Assembly (NCBI RefSeq): GCF_003028415.1
Contig: NZ_PYSV01000007.1
Coordinates: forward strand, 1 to 64,000
Direction of reading: 5' to 3'
Source: Deinococcus arcticus
Lineage (GTDB): Bacteria; Deinococcota; Deinococci; Deinococcales; Deinococcaceae
DNA length: 64,000 bases
In this document: positions 20,875 to 31,468 of the stretch, piece by piece
Position numbering within the stretch: position 1 is the stretch's first letter
How the letters are laid out: the number at the start of each line of letters is the position of its first letter
Notes under the pieces: generated by a model
The model's database searches: none
Told to the model about the DNA's origin: nothing
The model's input: the letters and a program-made list of their open reading frames with translations, nothing else
Program-made: the position numbers and the translations under genes

Positions 20875-21878
20875 CCGCTCCGCCTGTTCCTGTCTCGCTC
20901 CTGGGCCTGCGCCTGCTGGCCACCGCCCAGGCCCTGCCCGCACGCGTGGTGCCCACTGCCGAGGTGGCGGCCCTGTGCGGCGTGCCGGCCGACGTGGCCC
21001 AGAAACGCAGTGGGGTGCGCGAGCGCCGCTGGCTGTCCGGCGATGAAAGTGCCCTGAGCCTGGGCGCGCAGGCGGCCCGCACCGCGCTGGCCACCGCCGG
21101 GCTGAACGTGACGGACGTGGACGTGCTGCTCAACGCCAGCGGCAGCCAGCTGCAGCCCATTCCCGACGGCGCAGCCCTGTTTGCCCGCGAACTGGGCCTG
21201 CGCGGCGCGGCCACCTACAGCCTGCACGGCACCTGCCTGAGCTTCCTGCTGGCGCTGCAGCACGCGGCCCTGCTGATTCACGCGGGGCAGGCGCGGCATG
21301 TGCTCATCATTTCCACCGAGGCCGGCAGCCTGGGCCTGAACCCGGCGCAGCCGGAAAGCACCCTGCTGATTGGCGACGGCGCCGCCGCCGTGCTGCTGGG
21401 CCCAGCCGAGCGCCCGGGGCAGGGGCTGATCGCCGCGCGCATTGAAACGTACCCCGAGGGCGCCGACCACACCCGCATCCGGGGCGGCGGCACGCTGCTG
21501 ACGCCGCAGAATCCCCGTGCAGAACACCGCGACTTTACCTTCGATATGCAGGGACTACAGGTGCTCAAACTGGCCTCGCGGGTGGTGCCGGGCTTTCTGG
21601 AACGGCTGCGTCCCGGGCTGAGTACGGGGTTGCCGGGCATTGACCGGGTGATTCCGCACCAGGCCAGTCAGGCGGGGCTGGACCTCTTGCAGCGCTATGG
21701 GTGGCCAGCGGACCGGGTGGAGGTGACGCTGCCCACACTGGGGAACGTGATCGCGGCGAGCCTGCCCCTCACGCTGCATCAGGCGGTGACGGGGAGGCGG
21801 CTGGGCGAAGGGCAGACGGCGCTGCTGGTGGGGACGGGGGCAGGGTTGATTGCGGGGGGGGTGATCTGGGCGTTGTAG
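20871..21878 (+). CDS. 3-oxoacyl-ACP synthase III-family condensing enzyme
   Basis: 335 residues. The thiolase-fold triad is complete: Cys122 in HGTCLSF, His263 in VIPHQAS, Asn292 in LGNVIAAS. This is a FabH/OleA-type condensing enzyme that joins acyl thioesters by decarboxylative or Claisen condensation. It lacks the housekeeping context (no fabD, fabG or acpP beside it) and is the last gene of the operon, so a specialised product is likelier than ordinary fatty acids. Overlaps the adenylate-forming gene by 4 nt. Confidence 0.9.
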   Translation: MTAPPVPVSLLGLRLLATAQALPARVVPTAEVAALCGVPADVAQKRSGVRERRWLSGDESALSLGAQAARTALATAGLNVTDVDVLLNASGSQLQPIPDGAALFARELGLRGAATYSLHGTCLSFLLALQHAALLIHAGQARHVLIISTEAGSLGLNPAQPESTLLIGDGAAAVLLGPAERPGQGLIAARIETYPEGADHTRIRGGGTLLTPQNPRAEHRDFTFDMQGLQVLKLASRVVPGFLERLRPGLSTGLPGIDRVIPHQASQAGLDLLQRYGWPADRVEVTLPTLGNVIAASLPLTLHQAVTGRRLGEGQTALLVGTGAGLIAGGVIWAL

Positions 21879-22505
21879 GACGGTTCGGCCGTTGCGGGTA
21901 TCAATGAGGGTGAGGGGTTGATCGCGTGGGGGTTGATTTGCGCGTTGATACTGCCTGTTTGCCCCACCCCCCAGCCCCAGACTCGCAGAGCTGCGCAGCA
22001 GAGGGGAGACGACTTCGCCGCGCAGGGCGGCCTGCACGTTGCCGCTGGTTTGACGGGCGCGCCTGGAACCTGGCAGCGGGGCGAGCGACGCTGCGCTGGG
22101 CAAGAGTTTCGACTGACGGTGCAGAACCGCTTGTCTTCGCCCCCGCGGTGTACGCCGTCGCACTTCTCCGCCCATCTGCAGACGCCCGCGCGCTGCGCGC
22201 CAAGGAGCAAGTGAGCCTATGTCACCAAATCAAGATGAGTGACTCGCAGAGCTTCCCCGCAGAGGGGCCGCCCCCGTTCGGGGGCGGCCACGTTCGACGG
22301 CTTCGTCTGAACCCGGGCGGGAAGGGGGCACGAAGGCTTGGTGCGGCCCAGAAAGTTTTACTTCTGAAAGTCAAAAGACGAAATAAGGCGGGCGGCGTGT
22401 CTGCCCTCACCTCCCTGCTTTTCCCACAACCCACACCCCTCTGTCTCTACTCCCCACATCCCGCCCTTTCTCGACAACCCGCCCCCCGGCCCCTCACCGC
22501 CCCGC
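21879..22505. other. long intergenic region with repeat debris and tandem hairpins
   Basis: About 630 bp without a convincing gene. The word AGAGCTGCGCAGCAGAG at 21985-22001, shared with repeat families A and B, marks old repeat debris. Two adjacent hairpins (22266-22289, a 10-bp GC stem with loop GTTC; 22292-22312) look like a terminator or small RNA. An open frame around 21926-22549 has no recognisable domain and runs into aroA, so I do not call it. An AT-richer patch lies at 22358-22392. Confidence 0.5.
22266..22312 (+). terminator. tandem hairpins between KAS III operon and aroA
   Basis: 22266-22275 pairs exactly with 22280-22289; then 22292-22299 pairs with 22304-22312 with one bulged base. 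No T-run follows immediately, so a terminator role is likely but not certain; a small structured RNA is the alternative. Confidence 0.4.
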
Positions 22506-22511
22506 TACCCT
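22506..22511 (+). promoter_or_regulatory. -10 box TACCCT (leaderless start of aroA)
   Basis: TACCCT ends 7 nt before the aroA ATG. Confidence 0.6.
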
Positions 22512-22518
22512 GGCCCGC

Positions 22519-23838
22519 ATGGACGGCCTGCCGGAGAAGTTCGATGTGATCGTGTACCCCGCCGCCGAGTTGCGCGGCGAGGTCCGGGCGCAGCCCAGCA
22601 AGAACTACACCACGCGCTACCTGTTGGCGGCGGCGCTGGCGCCGGGTGAGACGCGAGTGGTGGGGGCGGCCACCAGCGAGGACGCGCAGGCCCTGCTGCG
22701 CTGTCTGGCCGACTGGGGCGCCGGAATAGAGCGCCTAGGTGAGGACGTGGTGGTGCGCGGCTTCGGGGCGCGGCCCCGGCCCGGCATGACGCTCAACCCG
22801 GGCAACGCGGGGGCCGTGGCCCGCTTTCTGATGGGTGTGGCGGCCCTGACCGAGGACACCACCTTCGTGACCGACCACTCGGACTCGCTGGGGCGGCGCC
22901 CGCAGGGGGACCTGCTCGAAGCGCTCGTGCGGCTGGGCGCGCGGGTGCGCAGCGAGGAGGGGCGGCTGCCCGTCACCATCAGCGGGCCGGTGCGCGGGGG
23001 GCCCGTGGAGGTCAGTGCCGAGCGGTCCAGTCAGTACGCCAGCGCCCTGATGTTCCTGGGGCCGCTGCTGCCCGGCGGTCTGGAGGTGCGCCTGACCGGG
23101 AACATCAAGAGCCACGCGCCGCTGCGCCAGACCCTGGACACCCTCTGGGCGTTCGGGGTGCAGGCCAGCGCCAGTGAGGACCTGAGCCGCGTGACCATTC
23201 CTGGCGGCCAGACCTACCGCGCCGGGCGGGTGCCCGTGCCCGGTGACTACCCCGGCAGCGCGGCCCTGCTGGCGGCGGCGGCTACCCGTCCGGGTGAGGT
23301 GCGGCTGTCCAACCTGCGCGAGGAGGACCTGCAGGGCGAGCGCGAGGCCGTGGCAGTGCTGCGCGAGATGGGCGCGGCCATTGCCCGGGAGGGCGACACC
23401 CTGACGGTGCACGGCGGCGCGCCCCTGCGGGCGGTCACGCGCGACGGCGACGGCTTTACCGACGCGGTGCAGGCCCTGACGGCCGCCGCCGCGCTGGCCC
23501 AGGGCACCAGCACCTGGGAGAACGTGGCCACCCTGCGCCTGAAGGAATGCGACCGCATCTCCGACACCCGGCGCGAGCTGCAGCGCCTAGGCCTGCAGGC
23601 CAGCGAGACCGGCGACAGCCTGAGCGTCACGGGTGCGCCCGGGGTGGCCGGGGGCGTGACAGCCGACGGCCACGGCGACCACCGCATGATCATGCTGCTG
23701 ACCATCCTGGGGCTCAGCGCCCGCGCGCCCCTTCGCATTGCGGGGGCCCACCACATCCGCAAGAGTTACCCGCACTTCTTCCGGCACCTCGAAGCCCTGG
23801 GCGCCCGCTTCGAGTACCCGGAAGCCACCCGCAGCTGA
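22519..23838 (+). CDS. aroA: 3-phosphoshikimate 1-carboxyvinyltransferase (EPSP synthase)
   Basis: 439 residues, normal length. Joins phosphoenolpyruvate to shikimate-3-phosphate in the chorismate pathway. QPSKNYTTRYLLAAALA at the substrate site, PGNAGAVARFL (family LxPGNAGT-type PEP-binding region, here with Ala-Val in place of Thr-Ala), and DGHGDHRMIM near the end are seen. The altered PGNAG segment may affect PEP-analogue sensitivity; that is inference. Monocistronic and leaderless. The other shikimate gene here is the DAHP synthase at 49397. Confidence 0.96.
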   Translation: MDGLPEKFDVIVYPAAELRGEVRAQPSKNYTTRYLLAAALAPGETRVVGAATSEDAQALLRCLADWGAGIERLGEDVVVRGFGARPRPGMTLNPGNAGAVARFLMGVAALTEDTTFVTDHSDSLGRRPQGDLLEALVRLGARVRSEEGRLPVTISGPVRGGPVEVSAERSSQYASALMFLGPLLPGGLEVRLTGNIKSHAPLRQTLDTLWAFGVQASASEDLSRVTIPGGQTYRAGRVPVPGDYPGSAALLAAAATRPGEVRLSNLREEDLQGEREAVAVLREMGAAIAREGDTLTVHGGAPLRAVTRDGDGFTDAVQALTAAAALAQGTSTWENVATLRLKECDRISDTRRELQRLGLQASETGDSLSVTGAPGVAGGVTADGHGDHRMIMLLTILGLSARAPLRIAGAHHIRKSYPHFFRHLEALGARFEYPEATRS

Positions 23839-23929
23839 AAAGGGGCCCCCGGGCCGGCGCGGGCCGCTGGCGGCGGTGGGTCAGCCTCTGTGGCCCAGGC
23901 CGGGTCCATACGCGGCGAACTCATACGAG

Positions 23930-24083
23930 TTCCGAAACATTCCGCCACACGTTACGGAATGTTTCCGACCGGAGGGAGCAGGAACAAATACGGATTTCCG
24001 GGAATTGGACTGCCCCCAGCCGAAGGCGGGGAACATCCCCCTTCTGCCCGGATGGTACGGACATGGACGGCAGTCCGTATCAC
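23930..24083 (+). repeat. dispersed repeat family B, copy B3
   Basis: 154 bp, same orientation as B4 and matching it throughout (CTCATACGAGTTCCGAAA start, GCAGTCCGTATCAC end, core GGGGAACATCCCCCTTCT). The inverted ends of its inner part are ATACGGA and TCCGTAT. It occupies half of the 328-bp gap between aroA and the GGDEF gene; nothing else was seen there besides the promoter. Confidence 0.8.
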
Positions 24084-24120
24084 CCTGGCATTTGTCAGAG
24101 CCCTGTGTCGCGGCGGCGCC

Positions 24121-24126
24121 TACAGT
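24121..24126 (+). promoter_or_regulatory. -10 box TACAGT for the GGDEF gene
   Basis: TACAGT lies 40 nt before the ATG, and a GGAGG site (24154-24158) follows, so this gene would have a normal leader, unlike most neighbours. Confidence 0.4.
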
Positions 24127-24166
24127 GGGCCCAGCTTCCCCGCCCCTGGTCTTGGAGGCGCCGCCC

Positions 24167-25684
24167 ATGAAGAGTGTTCTGTCGCCATTATCTGCCGTGC
24201 TGCTGGGCGTGGCCGCCCTGTACAGCGCGCTGCTGCTGGGCCTGCGCCTGGGGGCCCAGGACAGCCACGCTGTGGACGTGCTGTATCTGCTGATCCTGCT
24301 GCTGTGTGCGGCGGTGGCTTGGCAGGCGTTCGCGCGGGCGCGGGGCGCGGCGCGCCGGGTGCTGGGCTGGGGTGTCCTGAGCCTCTCGGCGCTGGCGGCG
24401 GGCGAGGCCGCCTGGGTGCTGCTGTTTGACCTGCCGGGGCGGGAGGCGCCGGACCTCTCGGTGGCCGACGCCGGGTACCTGCTGTATTACGTGGGCCTGC
24501 TGGGCCTGCTTTTGCTGGGCCCGGGGCGCGGGCGCAACCCGGCGGCGCTGCTGGACAGCCTGACAGTGGGGCTGGTGATGGCCCAGGTGTCGTGGGTGCT
24601 GGCCGTGGTGCCGCTGCTGCAGGACCCGGGCAGCACGGTGGTGTTCCGCGCGCTGAACCTGGGGTATGTGGGCCTGGACATCGTGATGCTGGTGCTGGTG
24701 CTGTTCACGCTGCGCCAGCCGCTGTCCTTCACGCGCTGGCCGCTGCTGCTGGGCCTGCTGGCCTACGTGGTGGCCGACCTGCTGTATTTCAATCTGGGCC
24801 GCCTGTACCAGCCGCGCGGTCCCATTGACCTGCTGTGGGCCTGGGGCGCGGCGGGGCAGGCCCTGGGCATCGTGTGGCTGGCCTCGCCGGGCGCGCTGTC
24901 TGCCGGGGTGGACCGCGCCGGGCCCCGGCGGGCCAGCGCGCGGCTGGACACGGTGCTGCGCGCCCTGCCCTACGCGGCGGTGCTGACCTCGTGTGCGCTG
25001 CTGGTGCTGTACGGCCCGCAGAACACCCTGACCGGCCGGGGCGTGGTGCTGCTGACGGCGGCTGTGTTCGGGGTGGTCACGCTGCGCCAGGCCCTGTCGC
25101 ATGCCGAGAGCCTGAGGCTCAACCGGCAGTTGCGCGCCCAGGCCGAGGAACTGCGCCTCAGTCAGGCGCAGATGGAGCACCGCGCCTTTCACGATGGCCT
25201 GACGGGGCTGCTCAACCGCGCGGGCTTTTACCGCGCGTTGCGGGCGGCGCTGCCCGGCGGCGCGGCGGTGCTGCTGCTGGACCTGGACGGCTTCAAGCCG
25301 GTGAACGACGCCCACGGCCACGCGGCGGGCGACGAGGTGCTGCGGGTGGTGGCGCAGCGGCTGGCGGCCTGCGGCGCGCCCCACTTCCAGGCCGCGCGGC
25401 TGGGCGGCGACGAGTTCGCCCTGCTGGGCCCGGCCAGCCAGAGCCCCCAGGCAGCGCAGGCGCTGGCCGAGCGGGTGGTGGCGGCGGTGGCCGAGCCTGT
25501 CACGCTGTCCGGCGGCGCGCAGGTGCAGGTGACCGGTTCGGTGGGGCTGGCGCGTATGGACGGCACGGGCGCCAGCGAGGACAGCCTCGTGCGTCAGGCC
25601 GACGCTGCCATGTACCGCGCCAAGCGTGCGGGCGGGGGCCGCAGCGCCGCGCTGGTGCGGGTGCCGGGCGAGGCGGCATGTTAG
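24167..25684 (+). CDS. membrane diguanylate cyclase (GGDEF)
   Basis: 505 residues from the ATG at 24167, which has GGAGG 8 nt upstream. About nine hydrophobic helices occupy residues 1-300, then a short coiled linker (LRLNRQLRAQAEELRLSQAQ) and a GGDEF domain with the intact signature RLGGDEFALL (GGDEF at 413-417). It should make cyclic di-GMP from GTP in response to a signal sensed in or near the membrane. An RxxD inhibitory site five residues before GGDEF is not clear. The frame is open further upstream through repeat B3, which I exclude. Confidence 0.9.
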   Translation: MKSVLSPLSAVLLGVAALYSALLLGLRLGAQDSHAVDVLYLLILLLCAAVAWQAFARARGAARRVLGWGVLSLSALAAGEAAWVLLFDLPGREAPDLSVADAGYLLYYVGLLGLLLLGPGRGRNPAALLDSLTVGLVMAQVSWVLAVVPLLQDPGSTVVFRALNLGYVGLDIVMLVLVLFTLRQPLSFTRWPLLLGLLAYVVADLLYFNLGRLYQPRGPIDLLWAWGAAGQALGIVWLASPGALSAGVDRAGPRRASARLDTVLRALPYAAVLTSCALLVLYGPQNTLTGRGVVLLTAAVFGVVTLRQALSHAESLRLNRQLRAQAEELRLSQAQMEHRAFHDGLTGLLNRAGFYRALRAALPGGAAVLLLDLDGFKPVNDAHGHAAGDEVLRVVAQRLAACGAPHFQAARLGGDEFALLGPASQSPQAAQALAERVVAAVAEPVTLSGGAQVQVTGSVGLARMDGTGASEDSLVRQADAAMYRAKRAGGGRSAALVRVPGEAAC

Positions 25685-25714
25685 CCTCCGGGGTGTGATG
25701 CGCACATCCGGACT

Positions 25715-26518
25715 ATGGCGGCCTGCCACCTGCGCCGCCCCCAGCCAGAGGCGTGGGTGCTGACCGGCCTGACCCTGGCCATGATCGGCATTGGGCTGCT
25801 GGCCGGGGTGCTGGGCGCCATTCTGGGCTTAGGGGGCGGAGTGGTGGTGGTGCCGGCTCTGGAATTCGTGCTGCCGCTCTTTGGCCAGGAGATCAGCATT
25901 GCCCAGGCAGTGGCGATCAGCCAGATTGGCGTGCTGGCCGTGGGCCTCAGCGGCGCGGCCAGCTACCTGCAGCAGGGACTGGTGCGCGCCCGCACTGGCT
26001 ATCTGCTCTCGCCCTACACGATTGTGGGCGGGGCCCTGGGGTCGTTCCTGGGGCTGGTGCTGCCGGCGCAGGCGGTGGCCACGGTGTTTGCGGCGCTGCT
26101 CCTGTATTCGGCCTACACCCTGCTGCGCGGCCTGCGGCGCGTGGACGCCGAGCGGCCCCCCAGCCGCCTGGTCCCGCCCGCCATGACCTTTGCCGGGATC
26201 ATGAGCGGCCTGCTGGGCATCGGCGGCGGCACAGTGCAGGTGCCGGTGTTGAACCTGCTGGCCGGGGTGCCCATCCGGCAGGCAATTGCCACCAGCACCT
26301 TCATCATGGGCCTGACCGCCGTGGGCAACGCCCTGGTGTACCACGCGGGCGGGTTGCTGGACCTGCGCCTGGCGGCGGGGGTGGCGCTGGGCGTGCTGAT
26401 TGGCGCGCGGGCCGGGGCCAGCCTGCAAAGCCGCATTCCGGCGGCGCGGCTCAAACTTCTGTTCAGCCTGCTGCTGATCTTCACGGCCGGGCAGTTGCTG
26501 TGGAAATACTGGGCCTGA
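25715..26518 (+). CDS. TauE/SafE-family sulfite/anion exporter
   Basis: 267 residues with about eight membrane helices and an internal duplication: each half begins with a glycine-rich stretch ([17 protein letters not shown] and [18 protein letters not shown]), the signature of the family. Members export sulfite, sulfoacetate or other organosulfur anions; the substrate here is unknown. The ATG at 25715 lacks a good ribosome binding site. A TAGCCT box at 25682-25687, overlapping the previous stop, may be its promoter. Confidence 0.88.
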   Translation: MAACHLRRPQPEAWVLTGLTLAMIGIGLLAGVLGAILGLGGGVVVVPALEFVLPLFGQEISIAQAVAISQIGVLAVGLSGAASYLQQGLVRARTGYLLSPYTIVGGALGSFLGLVLPAQAVATVFAALLLYSAYTLLRGLRRVDAERPPSRLVPPAMTFAGIMSGLLGIGGGTVQVPVLNLLAGVPIRQAIATSTFIMGLTAVGNALVYHAGGLLDLRLAAGVALGVLIGARAGASLQSRIPAARLKLLFSLLLIFTAGQLLWKYWA

Positions 26519-26547
26519 AACCGGGCGCCGGCCCCAAGGAGACCGTC

Positions 26548-27390
26548 ATGCCACCCACGAAGAAAGCCCGTCAGATGCAGGTCTTTAAGGTCGTCAGCCG
26601 CGTGAAGGTGCAGGGCGAGCGGCGCTTTCCCTTCCGGGTGGTGGGGCTGGCGCCGGGAGCAGATCTGTACGCCCTGGCAAGGGCCATCGTGGCGGCCTTT
26701 GACTTCGATTTTGACCACGCCTTCGGTTTTTTCGATGGTAAGAACCCCTACCGCGCACAGGTGGCCTATGAACTCTTCAAGGACATGGAGATGGCCCAGG
26801 GCCCGCAGAGGGCCGCGCCGCCGCACGTTCCCGCGCCGCCCGCCCCGCCTGCCGAGGCGCAGCTGGCCCTGATGCTGCTGCTGGAGACGGTGGACCGCCA
26901 CGCCCTGATGCGCGAAACGGCCGCCTTTCTGGCCCGGCGCCTGGAAGAAGAACTGCTGCCCCACGCCCCGGAGCGGCTGCGCGCGGCCCTGGCAGGTCAG
27001 CTGCGCACCTTTGCCGATGGGCTGCTGCTGGACGAGGAGCAGGACGAGGGCTCGTCCCTGCCGCCCCAGATCCGGGAGCGGCTGGCGCAGCCGGGCGGGC
27101 TGGACGCGGTGCTGGGGCAGCTGCAGGTGGTGGGCCCCGTGCTGAGCGGGCCAGGGCTGCTGGGCCCCGGCCTGCCCACCGGCCGCGAGGAACACGGCGT
27201 CAAGGGCGTGCCGGCCACGGTGCCCTTCGGGCGGCAGGCCACCTGGACCTTTCTCTTTGACTACGGCGACGACTGGACCTTCGATGTGACCTACCAGGGG
27301 CTGCAGGACGCGCCGCCGCGCGTGCGTCTGCCACGGGTGCTGGACGCCCTGGGCACCGCGCCCCAGCAGTATCCGGACTGGGACGCATGA
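26548..27390 (+). CDS. plasmid pRiA4b ORF-3-like / IS1096 passenger-like protein
   Basis: 280 residues; ATG 6 nt after AAGGAG. The N-terminal [13 protein letters not shown] start and the C-terminal [13 protein letters not shown] segment match the pRiA4b ORF-3-like domain (Pfam family name from memory), a domain of unknown function seen in mobile-element and chromosomal proteins. A helical, acidic middle part separates the two halves. It is the first of three overlapping genes (26548-28561). No transposase is adjacent, so there is no sign that it is mobile here. Confidence 0.7.
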   Translation: MPPTKKARQMQVFKVVSRVKVQGERRFPFRVVGLAPGADLYALARAIVAAFDFDFDHAFGFFDGKNPYRAQVAYELFKDMEMAQGPQRAAPPHVPAPPAPPAEAQLALMLLLETVDRHALMRETAAFLARRLEEELLPHAPERLRAALAGQLRTFADGLLLDEEQDEGSSLPPQIRERLAQPGGLDAVLGQLQVVGPVLSGPGLLGPGLPTGREEHGVKGVPATVPFGRQATWTFLFDYGDDWTFDVTYQGLQDAPPRVRLPRVLDALGTAPQQYPDWDA

Positions 27391-27656
27391 CGCCTCAGTC
27401 GCCGGGCACCGAACTGGCCGGCCTGCCCGCGTGGTTGTACCCGGCCGGCTTCTGGGTGGGCGTGGTCCTGCTGGCCGTGGGGGTGCTGGCGCCGGACCTC
27501 GCCTGGGTGGGCGTGGTGTGGGTGGCGGGCGTGCCGGTGCTGGCGGCCCTGTGGGTGGCCCTGGCCGGCTGGCGCCAGGACCGCCGCCTGAGCGTGGCGG
27601 CGCTGCTGGCCCTGGCTGGGCTGGGGCTGGTGTTCGTGGTGCGGGGGTGGCTGTAA
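27387..27656 (+). CDS. small membrane protein, function unknown
   Basis: 89 residues with two or three hydrophobic helices (about 17-37, 39-60 and 70-86) and a short polar loop WRQDRRLS. Its ATG overlaps the stop of the preceding gene (ATGA) and the next gene begins inside its end, so it is part of the same operon. No family recognised. Confidence 0.65.
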   Translation: MTPQSPGTELAGLPAWLYPAGFWVGVVLLAVGVLAPDLAWVGVVWVAGVPVLAALWVALAGWRQDRRLSVAALLALAGLGLVFVVRGWL

Positions 27657-28561
27657 GGCGCACCCTTCCTGCCCTGAGCCCGGCCCAGCTGGCAACCCTG
27701 CTGCCCCCGGCCTGGGCGGGTCAGCCGGTGACGTGGCTGGGCGAGGGCACCGACCACCGCGTGTATGCGCTGGGCGAAGAGCACGTGCTGCGCTGCCCCA
27801 GGTGGGCTGGTGGGGGAGAGGCCCTGCACCAAGAGGCGGCCCTGCTGGCGGCGCTGGCCCCGTTGTTGCCATTGCCGGTGCCCGAGGTGCTGGACTGGGT
27901 GGAGGTGGGCCCGCTGTGCCCGGAAGGCGGCGCGGTAGCGCGGCGGCTGCCGGGTCTGCCGGCCCTGGGCAGGGCCCTGCCGCAGCCCGTCGAGGTGGGC
28001 CGGGTGCTGGGCCGGTTGCTGACCGCCCTGCACCACGTTCCCGCCGCCGCCGTGACGCTTGCCACCGATCACGACCCGGGCGGCCAGGACTGGCAGGACG
28101 CGGCCCTGGCGGACCTGAGCATGGCCGAAGCGGCGGGCCTGCTCCCAGAGGCGGCGCGGTGGCGCGCTGTGGTCCAGGCGCCGCCCCCCCTGGCCGTGCC
28201 GCTGGTGCCTCTCCACGGTGACTTTGCTGCCGAGCACGTGCTGCTGGATGCGGCGGGTCTGCCCTGTGGCGTCCTCGACTGGGCCGACGCCGCACTGGGT
28301 GACCCGGCACGCGACTGGGCGGGCCTGCTGCACTGGGCCCAGCCCGGGCTGCTGGCAGCGGCTCTGGCGGTCGCGCCCCAGTCCCCGGCCCTGGTGCGCC
28401 GGGCCGCGTGGTATGCCACCTGCCGCGCCCTGGGCGACGTGGCGTTCGGGCTGACACACCACAAGCCGGCGTACATCCAGGCCGGACAGCGGGCCTTGAG
28501 ATGGTTGGCGGGGCGCAGTGCGCGGGAGACGGGCACCCCCACCTTCCTCCCGCCTCTGTAA
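27647..28561 (+). CDS. aminoglycoside phosphotransferase-family kinase (APH fold)
   Basis: 304 residues from the GTG at 27647. The Brenner-type motif [13 protein letters not shown] and the metal-binding [17 protein letters not shown] are those of the APH/choline kinase fold. The nucleotide loop [12 protein letters not shown] is at the N-terminus. The substrate may be a small alcohol, sugar or antibiotic; resistance cannot be inferred. The start is uncertain by a few codons: it overlaps the previous gene by 10 nt and no clear ribosome binding site is present. Confidence 0.8.
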   Translation: MAVRRTLPALSPAQLATLLPPAWAGQPVTWLGEGTDHRVYALGEEHVLRCPRWAGGGEALHQEAALLAALAPLLPLPVPEVLDWVEVGPLCPEGGAVARRLPGLPALGRALPQPVEVGRVLGRLLTALHHVPAAAVTLATDHDPGGQDWQDAALADLSMAEAAGLLPEAARWRAVVQAPPPLAVPLVPLHGDFAAEHVLLDAAGLPCGVLDWADAALGDPARDWAGLLHWAQPGLLAAALAVAPQSPALVRRAAWYATCRALGDVAFGLTHHKPAYIQAGQRALRWLAGRSARETGTPTFLPPL

Positions 28562-28688
28562 GCTGCAGCCCCCAGTTTTTCACCGCGCCCCGCGTCCCGC
28601 TTCCTGCCTCCCCTTCAGTGGACAAACGCCCCGGCACGGCTTTAAACTTGAACCGAGTCTAATTTTTCACCATCTCGCAGGAGGTCGC

Positions 28689-31049
<2,361 letters not shown>

Positions 31050-31058
31050 GCAGGAGCA

Positions 31059-31081
31059 GATGGCACATGGCAGATGGCAGA
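31059..31081. repeat. GATGGC-word array, left side of four-helix-bundle gene
   Basis: Three GATGGC/CATGGC words in a row (AGATGGCACATGGCAGATGG) begin the gene at 31067. The reverse complement of a similar array lies at 31469-31500 just after the gene, so the gene is bracketed by inverted arrays. Confidence 0.45.
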
Positions 31082-31468
31082 ACGCTGAAAACCGTGCTGA
31101 ACTCGGGGGGGTTCTTTCCGTTCGAGGATCTGGAGGTGTATCAGCTGTCCGTGGAGTTTGCGGCAGGGGTCTATGCCTTGACGGCGGCGCTGCCATCTGA
31201 CGAGCGATTTGGCCTCACGAATCAGATTCGCCGGGCAGCCACATCCGTCACCCTCAACATTGCTGAGGGACGGGGGCGCGGCACAGATTGGGATTTCAGT
31301 CGTTTCCTCACCCAGTCCAGAGGCTCTCTGTACGAGGTCGTCAGTGGGCTACATCTGTCGGTGCGGCTGGCCTATCTCCCTGCCCCAAGCACCGCCGATC
31401 TGAACGAGCAGGCGCGTGTTCTTGCGGCGAAGCTCACGGCGCTGATCACTAAGCTGGGGCAGCCATGA
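31067..31468 (+). CDS. four-helix-bundle protein (S23 / 23S rRNA-intervening-sequence protein family)
   Basis: 133 residues. After a variable N-terminus, FEDLEVYQLSVEFAAGVY and the RRAATSVTLNIAEGRGRG segment are the family signature. Members are encoded in 23S rRNA intervening sequences of some bacteria and as stand-alone genes; their function is not established, and relatives serve as Avd in diversity-generating retroelements. No reverse transcriptase is present here. By eye it is less GC-rich than its neighbours and it sits inside a beta-oxidation operon between inverted GATGGC arrays, which suggests an inserted cassette. Confidence 0.88.
   Translation: MADGRTLKTVLNSGGFFPFEDLEVYQLSVEFAAGVYALTAALPSDERFGLTNQIRRAATSVTLNIAEGRGRGTDWDFSRFLTQSRGSLYEVVSGLHLSVRLAYLPAPSTADLNEQARVLAAKLTALITKLGQP

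Noticed and set aside
21926..22549. 207-codon frame in the gap before aroA
   Set aside because: No domain, no start signal, and it runs past the aroA promoter into aroA in another frame. It may be a decayed gene, but that cannot be shown.
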